Below, one piece after another: positions 40,413 to 50,169 of a DNA stretch of 64,000 nucleotides (positions are counted from its first letter, which is position 1; each line of letters starts with the position of its first letter). The notes under the pieces are model-generated. The model searched no databases and was not told the origin of the DNA. It worked only from the letters and a program-made list of their open reading frames with translations. Origin of the DNA: Prevotella sp. (GTDB lineage Bacteria > Bacteroidota > Bacteroidia > Bacteroidales > Bacteroidaceae). The position numbers were made by a program, and so were the translations under genes. The stretch lies in contig JAFRYZ010000041.1 of NCBI GenBank assembly GCA_017442825.1, positions 124,001 to 188,000 on the forward strand, written 5' to 3'.

Positions 40413-42425
40413 ATGAACAACAAAGAATTAATGAACCGCGCAGCCGACAACATCCGAATTTTGGCTGCATCTATGGTTGAAAAAGCTAACTCTGGCCACC
40501 CAGGAGGTGCGATGGGTGGCGCTGACTTTATCAACGTTCTTTTCTCTGAATTTCTTGTTTATGATCCTGAAAATCCTACATGGGCAGGACGAGACCGGTT
40601 TTTCCTTGATCCTGGTCATATGTCGCCAATGCTCTATTCTGCATTAGCATTGCAAGGTTGGTTCACGCTGGACGAACTGAAAGAATTCCGCCAGTGGGAG
40701 TCCCCTACTCCAGGCCATCCTGAGCGTGACCTCTTCCGCGGCATTGAGAATACCAGCGGACCTCTCGGACAAGGTCATACCTTTGCCGCAGGGGCTGCCG
40801 TTGCAGAGAAATTCCTTGCCACGAAACTCGGCAAAGAGGTAATGCAGCATAAAATTTATGCATATATCTCTGACGGTGGTGTAGAAGAAGAAATATCGCA
40901 GGGCACCGGTCGCATTGCTGGTAACCTTGGCTTGAACAACCTCATCATGTTCTACGACTCCAACGACATTCAACTTTCTACAGAATGTAAAGTGGTCATG
41001 AACGAAGACACGGCTGCCAAATATAAGGCCTGGGGATGGAATGTGCTGACCTGTAACGGCAATGATGTCGATGAGATTCGCGAAGCGCTGAAAGCTGCTC
41101 AAAAAGAAGAGCATCGCCCAACTCTGATTATCGGTAAGACCATTATGGGTAAAGGTGCGCTGCGAGCTGACGGCACAAGCTACGAAGCTTGTATCAACAC
41201 TCACGGAGCTCCACTCGGAGGTGATGCCTATATCAATACGATGAAGCATCTGGGTGCCGACCCGGAAAATCCTTTCCAGATTTTCCCAGAAGTGAAAGAA
41301 TTATACGCGGCACGCAAGGAGGAACTGAAGAAAATCGTTGCTGAGCGCAAGGCTGTTGAAGCGACATGGACAGCTGCCAACCCTGAGAAGGCTGTGCTGT
41401 TGAAAGAATGGTTCAGCGGAAATGCGCCCAAGGTTGATTGGAGTGCAGTCGTACAGAAAGAAGGTAGTGCTACACGCGCCGCATCAGCTGCATGCTTAGG
41501 TGTACTGGCTGAGCAGGTTCCCAATATGATTTGTGCTTCTGCCGACCTCAGCAACTCTGATAAAACAGATGGATTCCTAAAGAAGACCAAGAGTATTGTC
41601 AATGGTGATTTTGAAGGAGCTTTCTTCCAAGCTGGTGTTGCAGAGCTGACTATGGCTTGCATGTGTATCGGTATGTACCTGCACGGCGGCGTCATCCCTG
41701 CCTGCGGTACCTTCTTCGTATTCTCCGACTATATGAAGCCCGCCGCACGTATGGCAGCCCTGATGGAGGTGCCAATCAAGTTTATTTGGACACACGATGC
41801 TTTCCGCGTAGGCGAAGACGGCCCTACTCACGAACCAGTAGAGCAGGAAGCACAGATTCGCCTGATGGAGAAACTGAAGAACCATCACGGCAAGGACTCC
41901 ATCCGCGTTTTCCGTCCGGCTGATGCCGATGAGACCACCGTATGCTGGGCTATGGCAATGGAAAACATGGAGACGCCAACGGCACTGATCTTCTCCCGTC
42001 AGAATATTGCCAAACTTCCCGCAGGCAATGACTATGAACAAGCTCGCAAGGGAGCTTATGTAGTAGCGGGAAGTGATACTGATTTCGACATCATCCTGTT
42101 GGCAAGCGGTTCTGAGGTTTCTACCCTCGTTGCTGGTGCTGAACTGTTGCGCAAAGACGGTGTGAAAGTACGCATTGTCAGCGTTCCTTCTGAAGGTCTC
42201 TTCCGCTGCCAAAGTAAGGAATATCAAGAAAGTGTACTTCCCGCAGGTGCCAAGATTTTCGGTATGACAGCAGGTTTACCTGTAACCCTTGAGGGACTGG
42301 TTGGTGCCAATGGTAAAGTTTGGGGAATGCCGAGCTTCGGTTTCTCTGCTCCTTACAAGGTTCTTGACGAGAAACTAGGCTACACGGGAGAGAACGTCTA
42401 TAAGCAGGTAAAAGCGATGCTTTAA
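40413..42425 (+). CDS. tkt: Transketolase
   Basis: A 670-residue thiamine-diphosphate enzyme of the non-oxidative pentose phosphate pathway. Typical segments are ANSGHPGGAMGGADF with a catalytic His, GPLGQGHTFAAGAA, the cofactor-binding segment YISDGGVEEEISQG, and the pyrimidine-binding domain with FFQAGVAELTMACMCIGM. rpiB lies downstream after 125 bp of repeats, so the two pentose enzymes are probably expressed together. Confidence 0.96.
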   Translation: MNNKELMNRAADNIRILAASMVEKANSGHPGGAMGGADFINVLFSEFLVYDPENPTWAGRDRFFLDPGHMSPMLYSALALQGWFTLDELKEFRQWESPTPGHPERDLFRGIENTSGPLGQGHTFAAGAAVAEKFLATKLGKEVMQHKIYAYISDGGVEEEISQGTGRIAGNLGLNNLIMFYDSNDIQLSTECKVVMNEDTAAKYKAWGWNVLTCNGNDVDEIREALKAAQKEEHRPTLIIGKTIMGKGALRADGTSYEACINTHGAPLGGDAYINTMKHLGADPENPFQIFPEVKELYAARKEELKKIVAERKAVEATWTAANPEKAVLLKEWFSGNAPKVDWSAVVQKEGSATRAASAACLGVLAEQVPNMICASADLSNSDKTDGFLKKTKSIVNGDFEGAFFQAGVAELTMACMCIGMYLHGGVIPACGTFFVFSDYMKPAARMAALMEVPIKFIWTHDAFRVGEDGPTHEPVEQEAQIRLMEKLKNHHGKDSIRVFRPADADETTVCWAMAMENMETPTALIFSRQNIAKLPAGNDYEQARKGAYVVAGSDTDFDIILLASGSEVSTLVAGAELLRKDGVKVRIVSVPSEGLFRCQSKEYQESVLPAGAKIFGMTAGLPVTLEGLVGANGKVWGMPSFGFSAPYKVLDEKLGYTGENVYKQVKAML

Positions 42426-42454
42426 TCATTTCTCTCGGAATATATGCGAAATAA

Positions 42455-42537
42455 CAACTTGCCAGAATGCCGGAATAACGGAATACCGAAATAATGAAAT
42501 AACGACAACAACATCATAACGAAATAACGTTAATAAA
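42455..42537. repeat. GGAATAACGGAATACCG-type repeats
   Basis: Degenerate units AGAATGCCG, GGAATAACG, GAATACCG, AAATAATG, AAATAACG fill most of the tkt-rpiB gap, with a period of 8-9 nt. Confidence 0.8.
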
Positions 42538-42550
42538 AAAGTAAAAGCTT

Positions 42551-42994
42551 ATGGAAATCAAAAAAGTAGGAGTTGCCTGCGACCACGCAGGTTATCCTTT
42601 GAAGCAGTATGTGATGCAGTATCTCGAAGAAAAGGGATACCCCGTAGAAGACTTCGGAACCAATAGCGACATCAGCGTGGACTATCCTGACTATGCTCAC
42701 GCCTTGGCAAAAGCCATCGAAAGTGGCGACATCTATCCGGGTATTGCTATCTGTGGTAGCGGTGAGGGTATGACCATCACACTGAACAAGCATCAAGGCA
42801 TCCGTGCAGGACTCTGCTGGAACAAGGATGTAGCCGAGTTGATTCGTCAGCATAACGATGCCAACGTACTCGTTCTTCCAGGTCGTTTCATTGACAATAA
42901 GACTGCGGGCAAAATCATGGATGCTTTCTTCAAGGCCACCTTTGAGGGTGCACGCCACCAGCGTCGTGTGGAGAAGATTCCTGTAACGGAGTAA
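42551..42994 (+). CDS. rpiB: Ribose 5-phosphate isomerase B
   Basis: A 147-residue RpiB/LacAB-family isomerase interconverting ribose 5-phosphate and ribulose 5-phosphate. The start GVACDHAGYPLKQYV has the Asp-His substrate residues. AICGSGEGMTITLNKHQGIRAGL holds the phosphate-binding and catalytic region (Ser where some members have Cys). It follows tkt. Confidence 0.94.
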   Translation: MEIKKVGVACDHAGYPLKQYVMQYLEEKGYPVEDFGTNSDISVDYPDYAHALAKAIESGDIYPGIAICGSGEGMTITLNKHQGIRAGLCWNKDVAELIRQHNDANVLVLPGRFIDNKTAGKIMDAFFKATFEGARHQRRVEKIPVTE

Positions 42995-43023
42995 CAACGA
43001 CCTCCTACAAAAACAAAAACAAA

Positions 43024-43058
43024 AGAAGATGTGCGTTAGGGCACATCTTCTTTCTTTT
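43024..43058. terminator. Terminator between rpiB and fucI
   Basis: AGAAGATGTGC pairs with GCACATCTTCT around a short loop, followed by T-rich sequence. It can serve both convergent genes. Confidence 0.8.
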
Positions 43059-43105
43059 TATCCGTACACGTTTCTAGCCTATCCGAAACTTACTTCTCTG
43101 AAACT

Positions 43106-44929
43106 CTATTTGTATATTGGTCCGAAATTCTTGCAAGCACGATAGTCGGCCCCCTCTTTGTCCATTCCGAAGGAATTCCATACAGCAGGACGGAAAATGT
43201 CTTTATCGGCTACGTTGTGCATACATACGGGGATGCGAAGGATAGAACAAAGGGTGATGATGTCAGCTCCAACATGACCATAGCAAATGGCACCATGGTT
43301 AGCTCCCCAGTTATTCATCACACTATAAACATCCTTGAATGCATCCTTTGTCGGATCAAGACGCGGTGCGAACCATGTCGTCGGCCAAGTGGGATCTGTG
43401 CGTTTGTCAAGGATATCGTTGGTTTTCTGATCAATATCCACCGTCCAGCCTTCAGCCAACTGGAGCACCGGCCCAAGGCCTTCTACAAGGTTGATGCGCA
43501 ACATCGTCATTGGCATGCCACCTTTGGTTAGGAAGTGAGACGAATATCCACCGCCGCGGAAATAGTCACGATCGGCAGGCATCCAACTGGTAGCCTCCAA
43601 ACAAGCCTCCACATCCTTATCGTTCATCTCCCAATGTGACTTCATGACAGGTTTGCCTTCATCATCTATCATGGCACCTGTGGCATCAAGGGTTGTTGCG
43701 CCCGAATTAATCAAGTGAATGAAACCGTTTGCTGCAGCCCCCTCTGGGCGTTTTCCAGCCACACGTTCCACTGCTTCAGGACTCCAATAAGTACGAATGT
43801 CGGAGAACATCACGCCCTTGTTGGTAAGCAAATGTCCGAAGAGCATCGACATACCATTGAGGAAATCGTTCTCTGTAGCCAAGATTTTGGCTTCACGCGG
43901 ACCATTCCAATCGAAAGAGGTACACATCATAGCCTCCGGGAAATCAAAATTCGGCTTGTAGTCGGTCCACTGACGCTGTCCTTGTACACCTGCTGCAATG
44001 GCATTGTGTCCGATAGCCTCTTCCTTATATCCCATCTCCAACAGTTTCTGCGAACCTTGCATCAGGTCGCGTATAATCATCATATTCTTCACCGTGAACT
44101 CCCAATCCTCGTCTTTCTCCTCGCGCGTCTTGCCCTTGCCCTTTCCGTTGAAAGTAGTCATCGGCACGCCTGGAAAGAGAGGCCGGTCTTCGTTGTAGTC
44201 ATGTCCCTCGTTGGGCTTACAATACTTGTTGACCCACTCCATGGCTTTCTTAAACTCTTCCTTGTCATAGATGCCGAAATCAACACGGCGCAGGATTTCA
44301 ACGAGAGAAACATACTCCGTTCGCATGCCGAGATAGTGCTGCAGGAAGTCAGCATTGACGATACTTCCGGCAATACCCATACAAGTGTTGCCGAGCGAGA
44401 GGTATGACTTGCCGCGCATGGTAGCCACCGCCTGAGCCGCACGAGCGAAGCGCAGGATTTTCTCAGCTACATCGGAAGGGATCGTATTGTCGTCCAAGTC
44501 TTGAACATCATGTCCGTAGATGCCGAAAGCGGGCAGTCCTTTCTGTGCATGGGCGGCGAGGACGGCAGCCAGATAGACAGCACCTGGACGCTCGGTCCCA
44601 TTGAACCCCCATACAGCCTTCGGGTAGTAGGGGTTCATGTCCATCGTCTCCGAACCATAGCACCAGCAGGAGGTAACCGTAATGGTAGAACCTACACCTT
44701 CGCGCTCAAACTTTTCAGCGCATGCTGCACTCTCTCCCACTCGTCCGATAGTGGTATCGGAAATGACACACTCAACGGGACTTCCGTCACCGTTCTTCAC
44801 GTTTGCCTCTATCAGCTGCTTCACAGCCTTGGCAAGATTCATGGTCTTTTCCTCAAGACCTTCACGAATGCCACCCTGACGACCGTCTATGGTAGGGCGA
44901 ATTCCAATTTTAGGATAATTGCTTTTCAT
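43106..44929 (-). CDS. fucI: L-fucose isomerase
   Basis: A 607-residue Mn-dependent ketol isomerase for L-fucose and D-arabinose. The N-terminal part has [20 protein letters not shown], and the mid-protein Glu/Asp metal ligands fall in [16 protein letters not shown] and the [21 protein letters not shown] region. Length slightly exceeds the usual ~590. It is last in a minus-strand operon with a sodium symporter (18-bp gap) and a DapA-family aldolase. No fuculokinase or fuculose-phosphate aldolase is nearby, so the route is incomplete here. Confidence 0.93.
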   Translation of the reverse strand: MKSNYPKIGIRPTIDGRQGGIREGLEEKTMNLAKAVKQLIEANVKNGDGSPVECVISDTTIGRVGESAACAEKFEREGVGSTITVTSCWCYGSETMDMNPYYPKAVWGFNGTERPGAVYLAAVLAAHAQKGLPAFGIYGHDVQDLDDNTIPSDVAEKILRFARAAQAVATMRGKSYLSLGNTCMGIAGSIVNADFLQHYLGMRTEYVSLVEILRRVDFGIYDKEEFKKAMEWVNKYCKPNEGHDYNEDRPLFPGVPMTTFNGKGKGKTREEKDEDWEFTVKNMMIIRDLMQGSQKLLEMGYKEEAIGHNAIAAGVQGQRQWTDYKPNFDFPEAMMCTSFDWNGPREAKILATENDFLNGMSMLFGHLLTNKGVMFSDIRTYWSPEAVERVAGKRPEGAAANGFIHLINSGATTLDATGAMIDDEGKPVMKSHWEMNDKDVEACLEATSWMPADRDYFRGGGYSSHFLTKGGMPMTMLRINLVEGLGPVLQLAEGWTVDIDQKTNDILDKRTDPTWPTTWFAPRLDPTKDAFKDVYSVMNNWGANHGAICYGHVGADIITLCSILRIPVCMHNVADKDIFRPAVWNSFGMDKEGADYRACKNFGPIYK

Positions 44930-44947
44930 ATTTCATAAGTTTTTCGA

Positions 44948-46474
44948 TTAATCGATGTTTGGATTTCCTTTAAACAGATAAGTCAGCAAGAAACCTACTA
45001 GGAAGATGGTACAGGTGCCAAGGACAATGGCAAGGTATTCATGCAGATGGGTACCGGGAAAATTCCACAGTCCTGCCAATGAAATCCAAGCGATTACAAG
45101 CACACCGCATATACAGCCTATAAAGGCTGCCACACGGTTGATTTTTCGGGAAATGCACCCCAAAAGGAACAAACCTAGCATTCCGCCGGAAAAGATACTT
45201 GACAGCGTCCACCAAGCATCAATGATACTTTCTACACTCAACATGGCAATGGCAACGACCGCTCCAAGCAACCCCACACCAACGCTGGAAAGTCGCACGA
45301 CAGCAAGTTCCATTTTCTTATGCCTGGCATGGTGAACTTCAGGATCGTGATGCATGAGTTGGTCTTTCACCTTGCGTGCTTTTAGGAAGAACGGGCGTGC
45401 GTAGTCGGTCAATATGATGGTAGCTGCCGAAGTCACACTGGTTGATACGGTACTCATTCCGGCAGCAAAGATACTGGCAATAAGCAATCCGCGCAAGCCA
45501 ACAGGCAACCCGTTGACAATGAAGTACGGAAAGACGTAGTCGGGTTTTGCAGCAATTTCAGCCGGCAGCTGTGCCACCCCTGACTGATAGTAGGAATACA
45601 ATGCCGAACCAATGAGGAAGAACAAGGCAGAAACGGGGATGAAAAGATAACCGCCAAAGAGTGCCGAAAACTTAGCATCTTTGTCTGTCTTGGCGGCATG
45701 GTAGCGCTGCACGTAGTTCTGGTCTATTCCGTAGTTCTGCAGGTTGATGAAAATTCCGTATATCAGACAAACCCAAAACGTACTCGTTGTTAAATCGCTC
45801 GTAAACTCACCCAATGAAAACTTGTTGCCTTGCGGAGAGTTGATGGCTAGCTCGAAAGTCTGCATCGGACCATCGGGCATACTAAACATCAAAATGCCAA
45901 GGCAGAGCAAAGCACCTCCAATGAGGATAAAGCCTTGGATGGCATCCGCCCAAATGACAGCCTTCAGTCCACCCAGCATCGAGTAGATGATTATGCCTAT
46001 CGAAGTAGCAATTATCACCACATGCAGATTCCAACCCATCAAGATATACATAGGGACCGCCAACAAGTAAAGAATGCTGCCCATACGGGCAATCTGCGTA
46101 AGCAGATAGCAAGCCGAAGCATACAAGCGTGCCCATGCCCCAAACTTCTCTTCCAGAAAAGTATAGGCAGAGACGGAACCACTATGACGATAGAACGGCA
46201 CGAAATATTTTGCCGCAAAATAGCTTGCTATTGGAATGGATAGTGAAAAAACAAACGCATTCCAGTTGGAGGCAAATGCCTTACCTGGATAGCCGATGTA
46301 GCTTATGCTCGACACATAGGTAGCAAAAATACTCATGCCGACCACCCATCCAGGAATGGAGTGCCCTGCGGAGGTAAACTCGTCGGCTGAACTGCCTTTC
46401 TTGAAAAAAGAACAGCCGAAGACGACAACTCCCAATGTAAAAACGATAAAAATGATAAAATCTATGAGTTGCAT
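44948..46474 (-). CDS. Sodium:solute symporter family protein
   Basis: A 508-residue SSS-family transporter with about 13 helices. Family features include FTSAGHSIPGWVVGMSIFA with the GR-type start of helix 1, TYVSSISYIGYPGKAFASNW, and SIFAAGMSTVSTSVTSAATI, the helix 8 Na-site Ser-Thr cluster. It likely imports the sugar or acid handled by the flanking aldolase and FucI; the substrate is inferred only from context. It lies 62 bp after the aldolase gene. Confidence 0.9.
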   Translation of the reverse strand: MQLIDFIIFIVFTLGVVVFGCSFFKKGSSADEFTSAGHSIPGWVVGMSIFATYVSSISYIGYPGKAFASNWNAFVFSLSIPIASYFAAKYFVPFYRHSGSVSAYTFLEEKFGAWARLYASACYLLTQIARMGSILYLLAVPMYILMGWNLHVVIIATSIGIIIYSMLGGLKAVIWADAIQGFILIGGALLCLGILMFSMPDGPMQTFELAINSPQGNKFSLGEFTSDLTTSTFWVCLIYGIFINLQNYGIDQNYVQRYHAAKTDKDAKFSALFGGYLFIPVSALFFLIGSALYSYYQSGVAQLPAEIAAKPDYVFPYFIVNGLPVGLRGLLIASIFAAGMSTVSTSVTSAATIILTDYARPFFLKARKVKDQLMHHDPEVHHARHKKMELAVVRLSSVGVGLLGAVVAIAMLSVESIIDAWWTLSSIFSGGMLGLFLLGCISRKINRVAAFIGCICGVLVIAWISLAGLWNFPGTHLHEYLAIVLGTCTIFLVGFLLTYLFKGNPNID

Positions 46475-46536
46475 CCCTATTATGATTTATCCATGAGTAA
46501 TCGCAAAACGCTTGCAGAACGAGCTGCGTAAAAATA

Positions 46537-47466
46537 TCAGATCACCAACTTACCATTCTCAATGGGTAGTACTGCCAGTGCCTGGCGGATTTTCTCACGT
46601 TCTGGAGCATCAAACTTGTAGAAAGGAGATGCCACAAAGTCGTCCTTAATCACACCAAGCAGTGAGAGAGCACATTTCAAGCCTTTCAGATAGCTGGAGC
46701 CGTGTTTGCCTACTGTATAAATAGAGGTGGAAATCTGCATGATGAGCTGCTGCAACTGGCGCACACGCGGCAGATTGCCCGCTTTGGCAGCGTCGTACAT
46801 GCCGACATACAGTTCCGGGAACATATTGGCACCGCCGTTGATGCCACCATGGCCCCCTAAGAGAACACATTCGCCAGTGATCTCCTCCGGCCCTACCAAC
46901 ATAGCGAAGTCAGGACGATGCTGCATCTTGTACATCACAGACTGGAAATAGACAGCATTGGCACTGGAATCCTTGAAACCTACCACTTGCGGATTATTGG
47001 CTATACGTGCCACTGTGTCGGGAGCAAAACTCACCTTCACATGACTCGGCATGTTATACAGGAAAACGGGAAGAGGCAACTGCGGAACCAGTTCCTCATA
47101 AAATTGTGCCAACTCAGGCTGACCGGTTGCAAAATAATAAGGTGGTGCTGAGACGACACCATCGGCACCACAATCTGCCGCCACTTTTGCCAGATGGATA
47201 CTCTCCACAATGGAAGTATCGGTGATGCAAACCAACAACGGCAACCGTCCACGGTTGATGCGTGCTGACTCTTCTATCATCTTCTTGCGGAGGTCGTAGC
47301 TTAGGCTCTGTTCCTCGCCAGTAGTTCCGAGAATAAACAGACCATGCACACCTCCGGCTATCAAATGCTCTATCAGATTTTCAAGACTCTCCACATCGAG
47401 TGTCTCATTGTCCTTCAAAGGGGTGACAAGTGGCGGAATTATACCACAAAGCGGTTTATTATCCAT
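46537..47466 (-). CDS. DapA/NanA-family class I aldolase
   Basis: A 309-residue TIM-barrel enzyme of the dihydrodipicolinate synthase/N-acetylneuraminate lyase family. The Schiff-base Lys is in VVGFKDSS, the proton-relay Tyr in VFLYNMPSH, and the GTTGE motif in LFILGTTGEEQSL. Context with a symporter and FucI suggests sugar-acid catabolism (for example a 2-keto-3-deoxy acid aldolase or sialic acid lyase) rather than lysine synthesis. The substrate is unknown. It is first in the operon. Confidence 0.88.
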   Translation of the reverse strand: MDNKPLCGIIPPLVTPLKDNETLDVESLENLIEHLIAGGVHGLFILGTTGEEQSLSYDLRKKMIEESARINRGRLPLLVCITDTSIVESIHLAKVAADCGADGVVSAPPYYFATGQPELAQFYEELVPQLPLPVFLYNMPSHVKVSFAPDTVARIANNPQVVGFKDSSANAVYFQSVMYKMQHRPDFAMLVGPEEITGECVLLGGHGGINGGANMFPELYVGMYDAAKAGNLPRVRQLQQLIMQISTSIYTVGKHGSSYLKGLKCALSLLGVIKDDFVASPFYKFDAPEREKIRQALAVLPIENGKLVI

Positions 47467-47585
47467 ATTCGTTCTTTACTATTATATCTTATATGTTAAA
47501 GATAAGACGGACAGAACCGCCACTTGTCACTCCCAACGCTTGGAAACTTTTTAGTTGAAAATTATGGTGTTTCTGCTTTTTTGTG

Positions 47586-47593
47586 TACTTTTG
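47586..47593 (+). promoter_or_regulatory. -7 box of the second toxin-antitoxin pair
   Basis: TACTTTTG lies 25 nt before the antitoxin ATG. Confidence 0.55.
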
Positions 47594-47618
47594 CAATCGA
47601 ACAATATATTTCAAGATT

Positions 47619-47855
47619 ATGCGCATGCAAAATATCACAACCGACAGCCCTTATGATACCAACGTCATAGAGCGTAGCAAAACCGCAAGCCAAGCCTGTA
47701 CAAACAGACAAGATGCTGGCAACGTTATTCCTTATACGATGGAAGAATTAAATGCACGCATAGACGAAGCAGAGGCTGAAATAGAACGTAACGAGGGAAA
47801 GACGTTCAGCGAAATGATGAACGGATTCAGAAAGGAACTTTCATGGCTTTTGTAA
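47619..47855 (+). CDS. Antitoxin of a ParE-like pair
   Basis: A 78-residue small protein. The N-terminal 40 residues are polar. The C-terminal half is an acidic helix (MEELNARIDEAEAEIERNEG) followed by FSEMMNGFRKEL, typical of antitoxin tails that wrap a RelE/ParE-fold toxin. The last 13 nt overlap the toxin start, showing translational coupling. I do not recognise its DNA-binding class. ATG 47619 is chosen over an earlier frame start through the promoter. Confidence 0.7.
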   Translation: MRMQNITTDSPYDTNVIERSKTASQACTNRQDAGNVIPYTMEELNARIDEAEAEIERNEGKTFSEMMNGFRKELSWLL

Positions 47856-48163
47856 AATGGCAAAAACGTGCTGAAAACGAACTCTATCGGCTCCTTGTAG
47901 AAGGCTTTCAGGAGTATGGAGAGACAACAGCCAACAAGTTTGCTGAAAGAGTTGCTTACCTGAATACCGCATTAGAGCGATATCCTGAAATCGGATATCC
48001 AGAACCATTATTAAAAGGCAGGAAAAAACTATATAGAGCTTACCCTATTAACAAGCGGTATAAACTAATTTATTACTTTGCAGAAAGTTCCGACACCATT
48101 CATATTGCCGACATCTGGGACACAAGAAGAGAACCGACTTTTCTTACGCTCAGAATAAAATAA
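47843..48163 (+). CDS. ParE/RelE-superfamily toxin
   Basis: A 106-residue basic protein with the family arrangement VKWQKRAENELYRLLVEGFQ, YGETTANKFAERV, a turn at YPEIGYPEPLL, KLYRAYPINKRYKLIYYF and IHIADIWDTRREP. The strand pair and the Arg-rich end fit ParE/RelE toxins; whether the target is gyrase or mRNA cannot be told. A hairpin terminator follows the stop. Confidence 0.8.
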   Translation: MAFVKWQKRAENELYRLLVEGFQEYGETTANKFAERVAYLNTALERYPEIGYPEPLLKGRKKLYRAYPINKRYKLIYYFAESSDTIHIADIWDTRREPTFLTLRIK

Positions 48164-48164
48164 G

Positions 48165-48203
48165 AAACATGAGGAACTGTATTTATGCCCCTCATGTTTT
48201 TCT
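48165..48203 (+). terminator. Terminator of the ParE-like module
   Basis: AAACATGAGG at 48165-48174 pairs with CCTCATGTTT at 48190-48199, followed by T residues. Confidence 0.8.
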
Positions 48204-48219
48204 TTCACATCACTTCTCT

Positions 48220-49338
48220 TTATTCCTTCACCCCGACTATTTCTGTAGGTGGTTGTTCCTGATTACGACGGTTAACCACCGTGACGACAGCCTGAGCCAG
48301 TGCGAGGAAAGCCTGCCCCGTCGCGGTGTTCTCGTCGAGGGCAGCCGGAGTACCCTTGTCGCCATTCTCGCAAATGCTCTGCACGATAGGAATCTGTGCC
48401 AGCAAGGGGATGCCCATCTCCTCAGCCAACCGTTTTGTACCCTCTTTACCAAAGATAAAGTAGCGGTTTTCAGGCAGTTCGGCGGGTGTGAACCATGCCA
48501 TATTCTCAACAAGTCCGAGAATGGGCACGTTCACCTTATCGTTACGATACATGTCTATACCTTTCCTGGCATCAGCCAGAGCCACCTGTTGGGGTGTGGA
48601 AACGATGACAGCACCTGTGATGGCAAGCGTCTGCAAGAGTGTGAGATGGATGTCGCTCGTTCCTGGCGGCGTGTCGAGAATGAAATAATCTAGCTCATCC
48701 CAATCGCTGTCTGCTATGAGTTGTTTCAGAGCCGACGTCGCCATACCGCCGCGCCATAGGGTAGCTGTATCTTTATTGACAAAAAAACCAATGCTCAGCA
48801 ACTTCACGCCATATTGTTCGATAGGGGCAATAAGCTGCCTGCCGTCCTTCTCGACTGCATAGGGGCGTGCATCCTCCACATTAAACATCTTCGGCATAGA
48901 AGGTCCGAAGATATCGGTGTCGAGCAGTCCCACCTTATAGCCAAGACGAGCCAATGCAATAGCAAGATTGGCAGAAACTGTAGATTTTCCTACCCCACCC
49001 TTACCGGAGCTCACGGCGATGATGTTCTTCACCTTCGGCAGCAATTTGCCAGCTTCCGGTCGCGGTGCCGATTTGAACTCGGTCTTCACCGTCACTTCCA
49101 CATCCTTTCCGCAATGGTAGTGGATAGCAGCTTCAGCCGCCTTCACCGTCGATTTCAGGAAGGGATCAGTCTCGCGGGGGAAAAGTAGTACTACTGTCAC
49201 CATCCACACACCGCGTTCTTCATTCCAGGCCACCGTCGGCGTGTCGGCAACCATATCACTTTCCACTAAATTCTTCTTCGTGCCCGCATAAGTAACCGTA
49301 GCGAGCGCCTCCATTATTTTTTTAGGATACAATTCCAT
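48220..49338 (-). CDS. mrp: Mrp/NBP35-family Fe-S carrier ATPase
   Basis: A 372-residue P-loop protein. The N-terminal 95 residues form a DUF59/MIP18-like domain (EALATVTYAGTKKNLVESDM). The deviant Walker A SGKGGVGKST follows, then VGLLDTDIFGPSMP and FILDTPPGTSDIHLT. Mrp proteins deliver Fe-S clusters. The frame is open far upstream, but those codons read through the palindromic promoter repeat, so ATG 49338 is used. It diverges from rpsF. Confidence 0.93.
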   Translation of the reverse strand: MELYPKKIMEALATVTYAGTKKNLVESDMVADTPTVAWNEERGVWMVTVVLLFPRETDPFLKSTVKAAEAAIHYHCGKDVEVTVKTEFKSAPRPEAGKLLPKVKNIIAVSSGKGGVGKSTVSANLAIALARLGYKVGLLDTDIFGPSMPKMFNVEDARPYAVEKDGRQLIAPIEQYGVKLLSIGFFVNKDTATLWRGGMATSALKQLIADSDWDELDYFILDTPPGTSDIHLTLLQTLAITGAVIVSTPQQVALADARKGIDMYRNDKVNVPILGLVENMAWFTPAELPENRYFIFGKEGTKRLAEEMGIPLLAQIPIVQSICENGDKGTPAALDENTATGQAFLALAQAVVTVVNRRNQEQPPTEIVGVKE

Positions 49339-49343
49339 TTCAT

Positions 49344-49670
49344 GTATATTTTTGATGTGCAAAGGTACGATTAAGCGAGGACAAAAACAAAGAACTTGTT
49401 CTTTTTTTGTCGAGCGAGAGTATCTTCGGCGATAGCCAAAGGTACGATTAAGTGAGTGAAAAGCAAAATTTATTTTAGCTTTTCCGAACGAGAGTACCTT
49501 CGACAAAGGTCAAAGATACGATTAAGCGAGGACAAAAACAAAGAACTTGTTCTTTTTTTGTCGAGCGTGAGTACCTTCGATGAAGGTCAAAGGTACGATT
49601 AAGTGAGTGAAAAGCAAAATTTATTTTATCTTTTCCGAACGAAAGAACCATTAAAGGCAAACTAAGAGTT
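49344..49670. repeat. Promoter-bearing palindromic repeat array, four units
   Basis: Four units of about 73 bp alternate in two forms, giving a 146-bp period. Units share TACGATTAAGCGAGGACAAA, AACAAAGAACTTGTTC and GTCGAGCG(A/T)GAGTACCTTCG. The left end supplies the minus-strand -7 box of mrp (GCAAAGGTA at about 49359-49367). Boxes in the inner units may be extra promoters. The array occupies most of the 483-bp mrp-rpsF gap. Confidence 0.85.
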
Positions 49671-49722
49671 AATATTTGTTAAGTATTGTATTGCAACCAC
49701 CTGACATTAAGTATTATTTTCG

Positions 49723-49821
49723 TACCTTTGCATCCGCATTTCGCGCGAGCATACTATATAAGTATCATTTTGCGCGGTTTGCACTGTTTTTTTATTTAAT
49801 CATTTTTTATTTCAAAGTAGT
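49723..49821 (+). promoter_or_regulatory. rpsF promoter and structured leader
   Basis: TACCTTTG at 49723-49730 is the -7 box. The leader can fold: CGCGC (49742-49746) pairs with GCGCG (49772-49776), and inside ATACT (49751-49755) pairs with AGTAT (49761-49765). Ribosomal protein operons with bS6 and bS18 are often controlled by a leader that binds the bS6:bS18 pair. Whether this fold is that site is uncertain. Confidence 0.45.
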
Positions 49822-50166
49822 ATGAATCAATACGAAACCGTTTTCATTTTGACTCCCGTTTTGTCTGATGATCAGGCAAAGGAAACGGTCGCTAAGTTCA
49901 AGACACTGCTCACCGACAATGGTGCAGAGATTGTGAACGAAGAGGCCTGGGGACTGAAGAAGCTGGCTTATCAGATCCAGAAGAAGACATCAGGTTTCTA
50001 CAACCTGATGGAATTCAAGGCAGAGCCGGCACTCATCGACAAACTCGAAGTAGCATTCCGCCGCGACGAGAAAGTAATTCGTTTCATGACTGTTAAACTC
50101 GACAAGTATGCCGTTGCTTACTCAGAGAAGCGCCGTGCAAAGCTTGGCAAAAAAGAGGAGGCTTAA
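49822..50166 (+). CDS. rpsF: 30S ribosomal protein bS6
   Basis: A 114-residue small-subunit protein, first of rpsF-rpsR-rplI. The start [20 protein letters not shown], the segment [20 protein letters not shown] and the end in basic [11 protein letters not shown] fit bS6. It pairs with bS18 on the platform. In Bacteroidia, bS6, bS18 and bS21 help hide the anti-SD tail of 16S rRNA. Confidence 0.97.
   Translation: MNQYETVFILTPVLSDDQAKETVAKFKTLLTDNGAEIVNEEAWGLKKLAYQIQKKTSGFYNLMEFKAEPALIDKLEVAFRRDEKVIRFMTVKLDKYAVAYSEKRRAKLGKKEEA
50156..50161 (+). promoter_or_regulatory. Shine-Dalgarno sequence of rpsR
   Basis: AGGAGG, within the last codons of rpsF and 8 nt before the rpsR ATG. Strong SD sequences are rare in this window. 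Confidence 0.75.
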
Positions 50167-50169
50167 ACC

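Noticed and set aside
49339-49506. N-terminal extension of Mrp
   Set aside because: The extra 56 codons read through the palindromic promoter repeat and have no conserved features; ATG 49338 fits the family.
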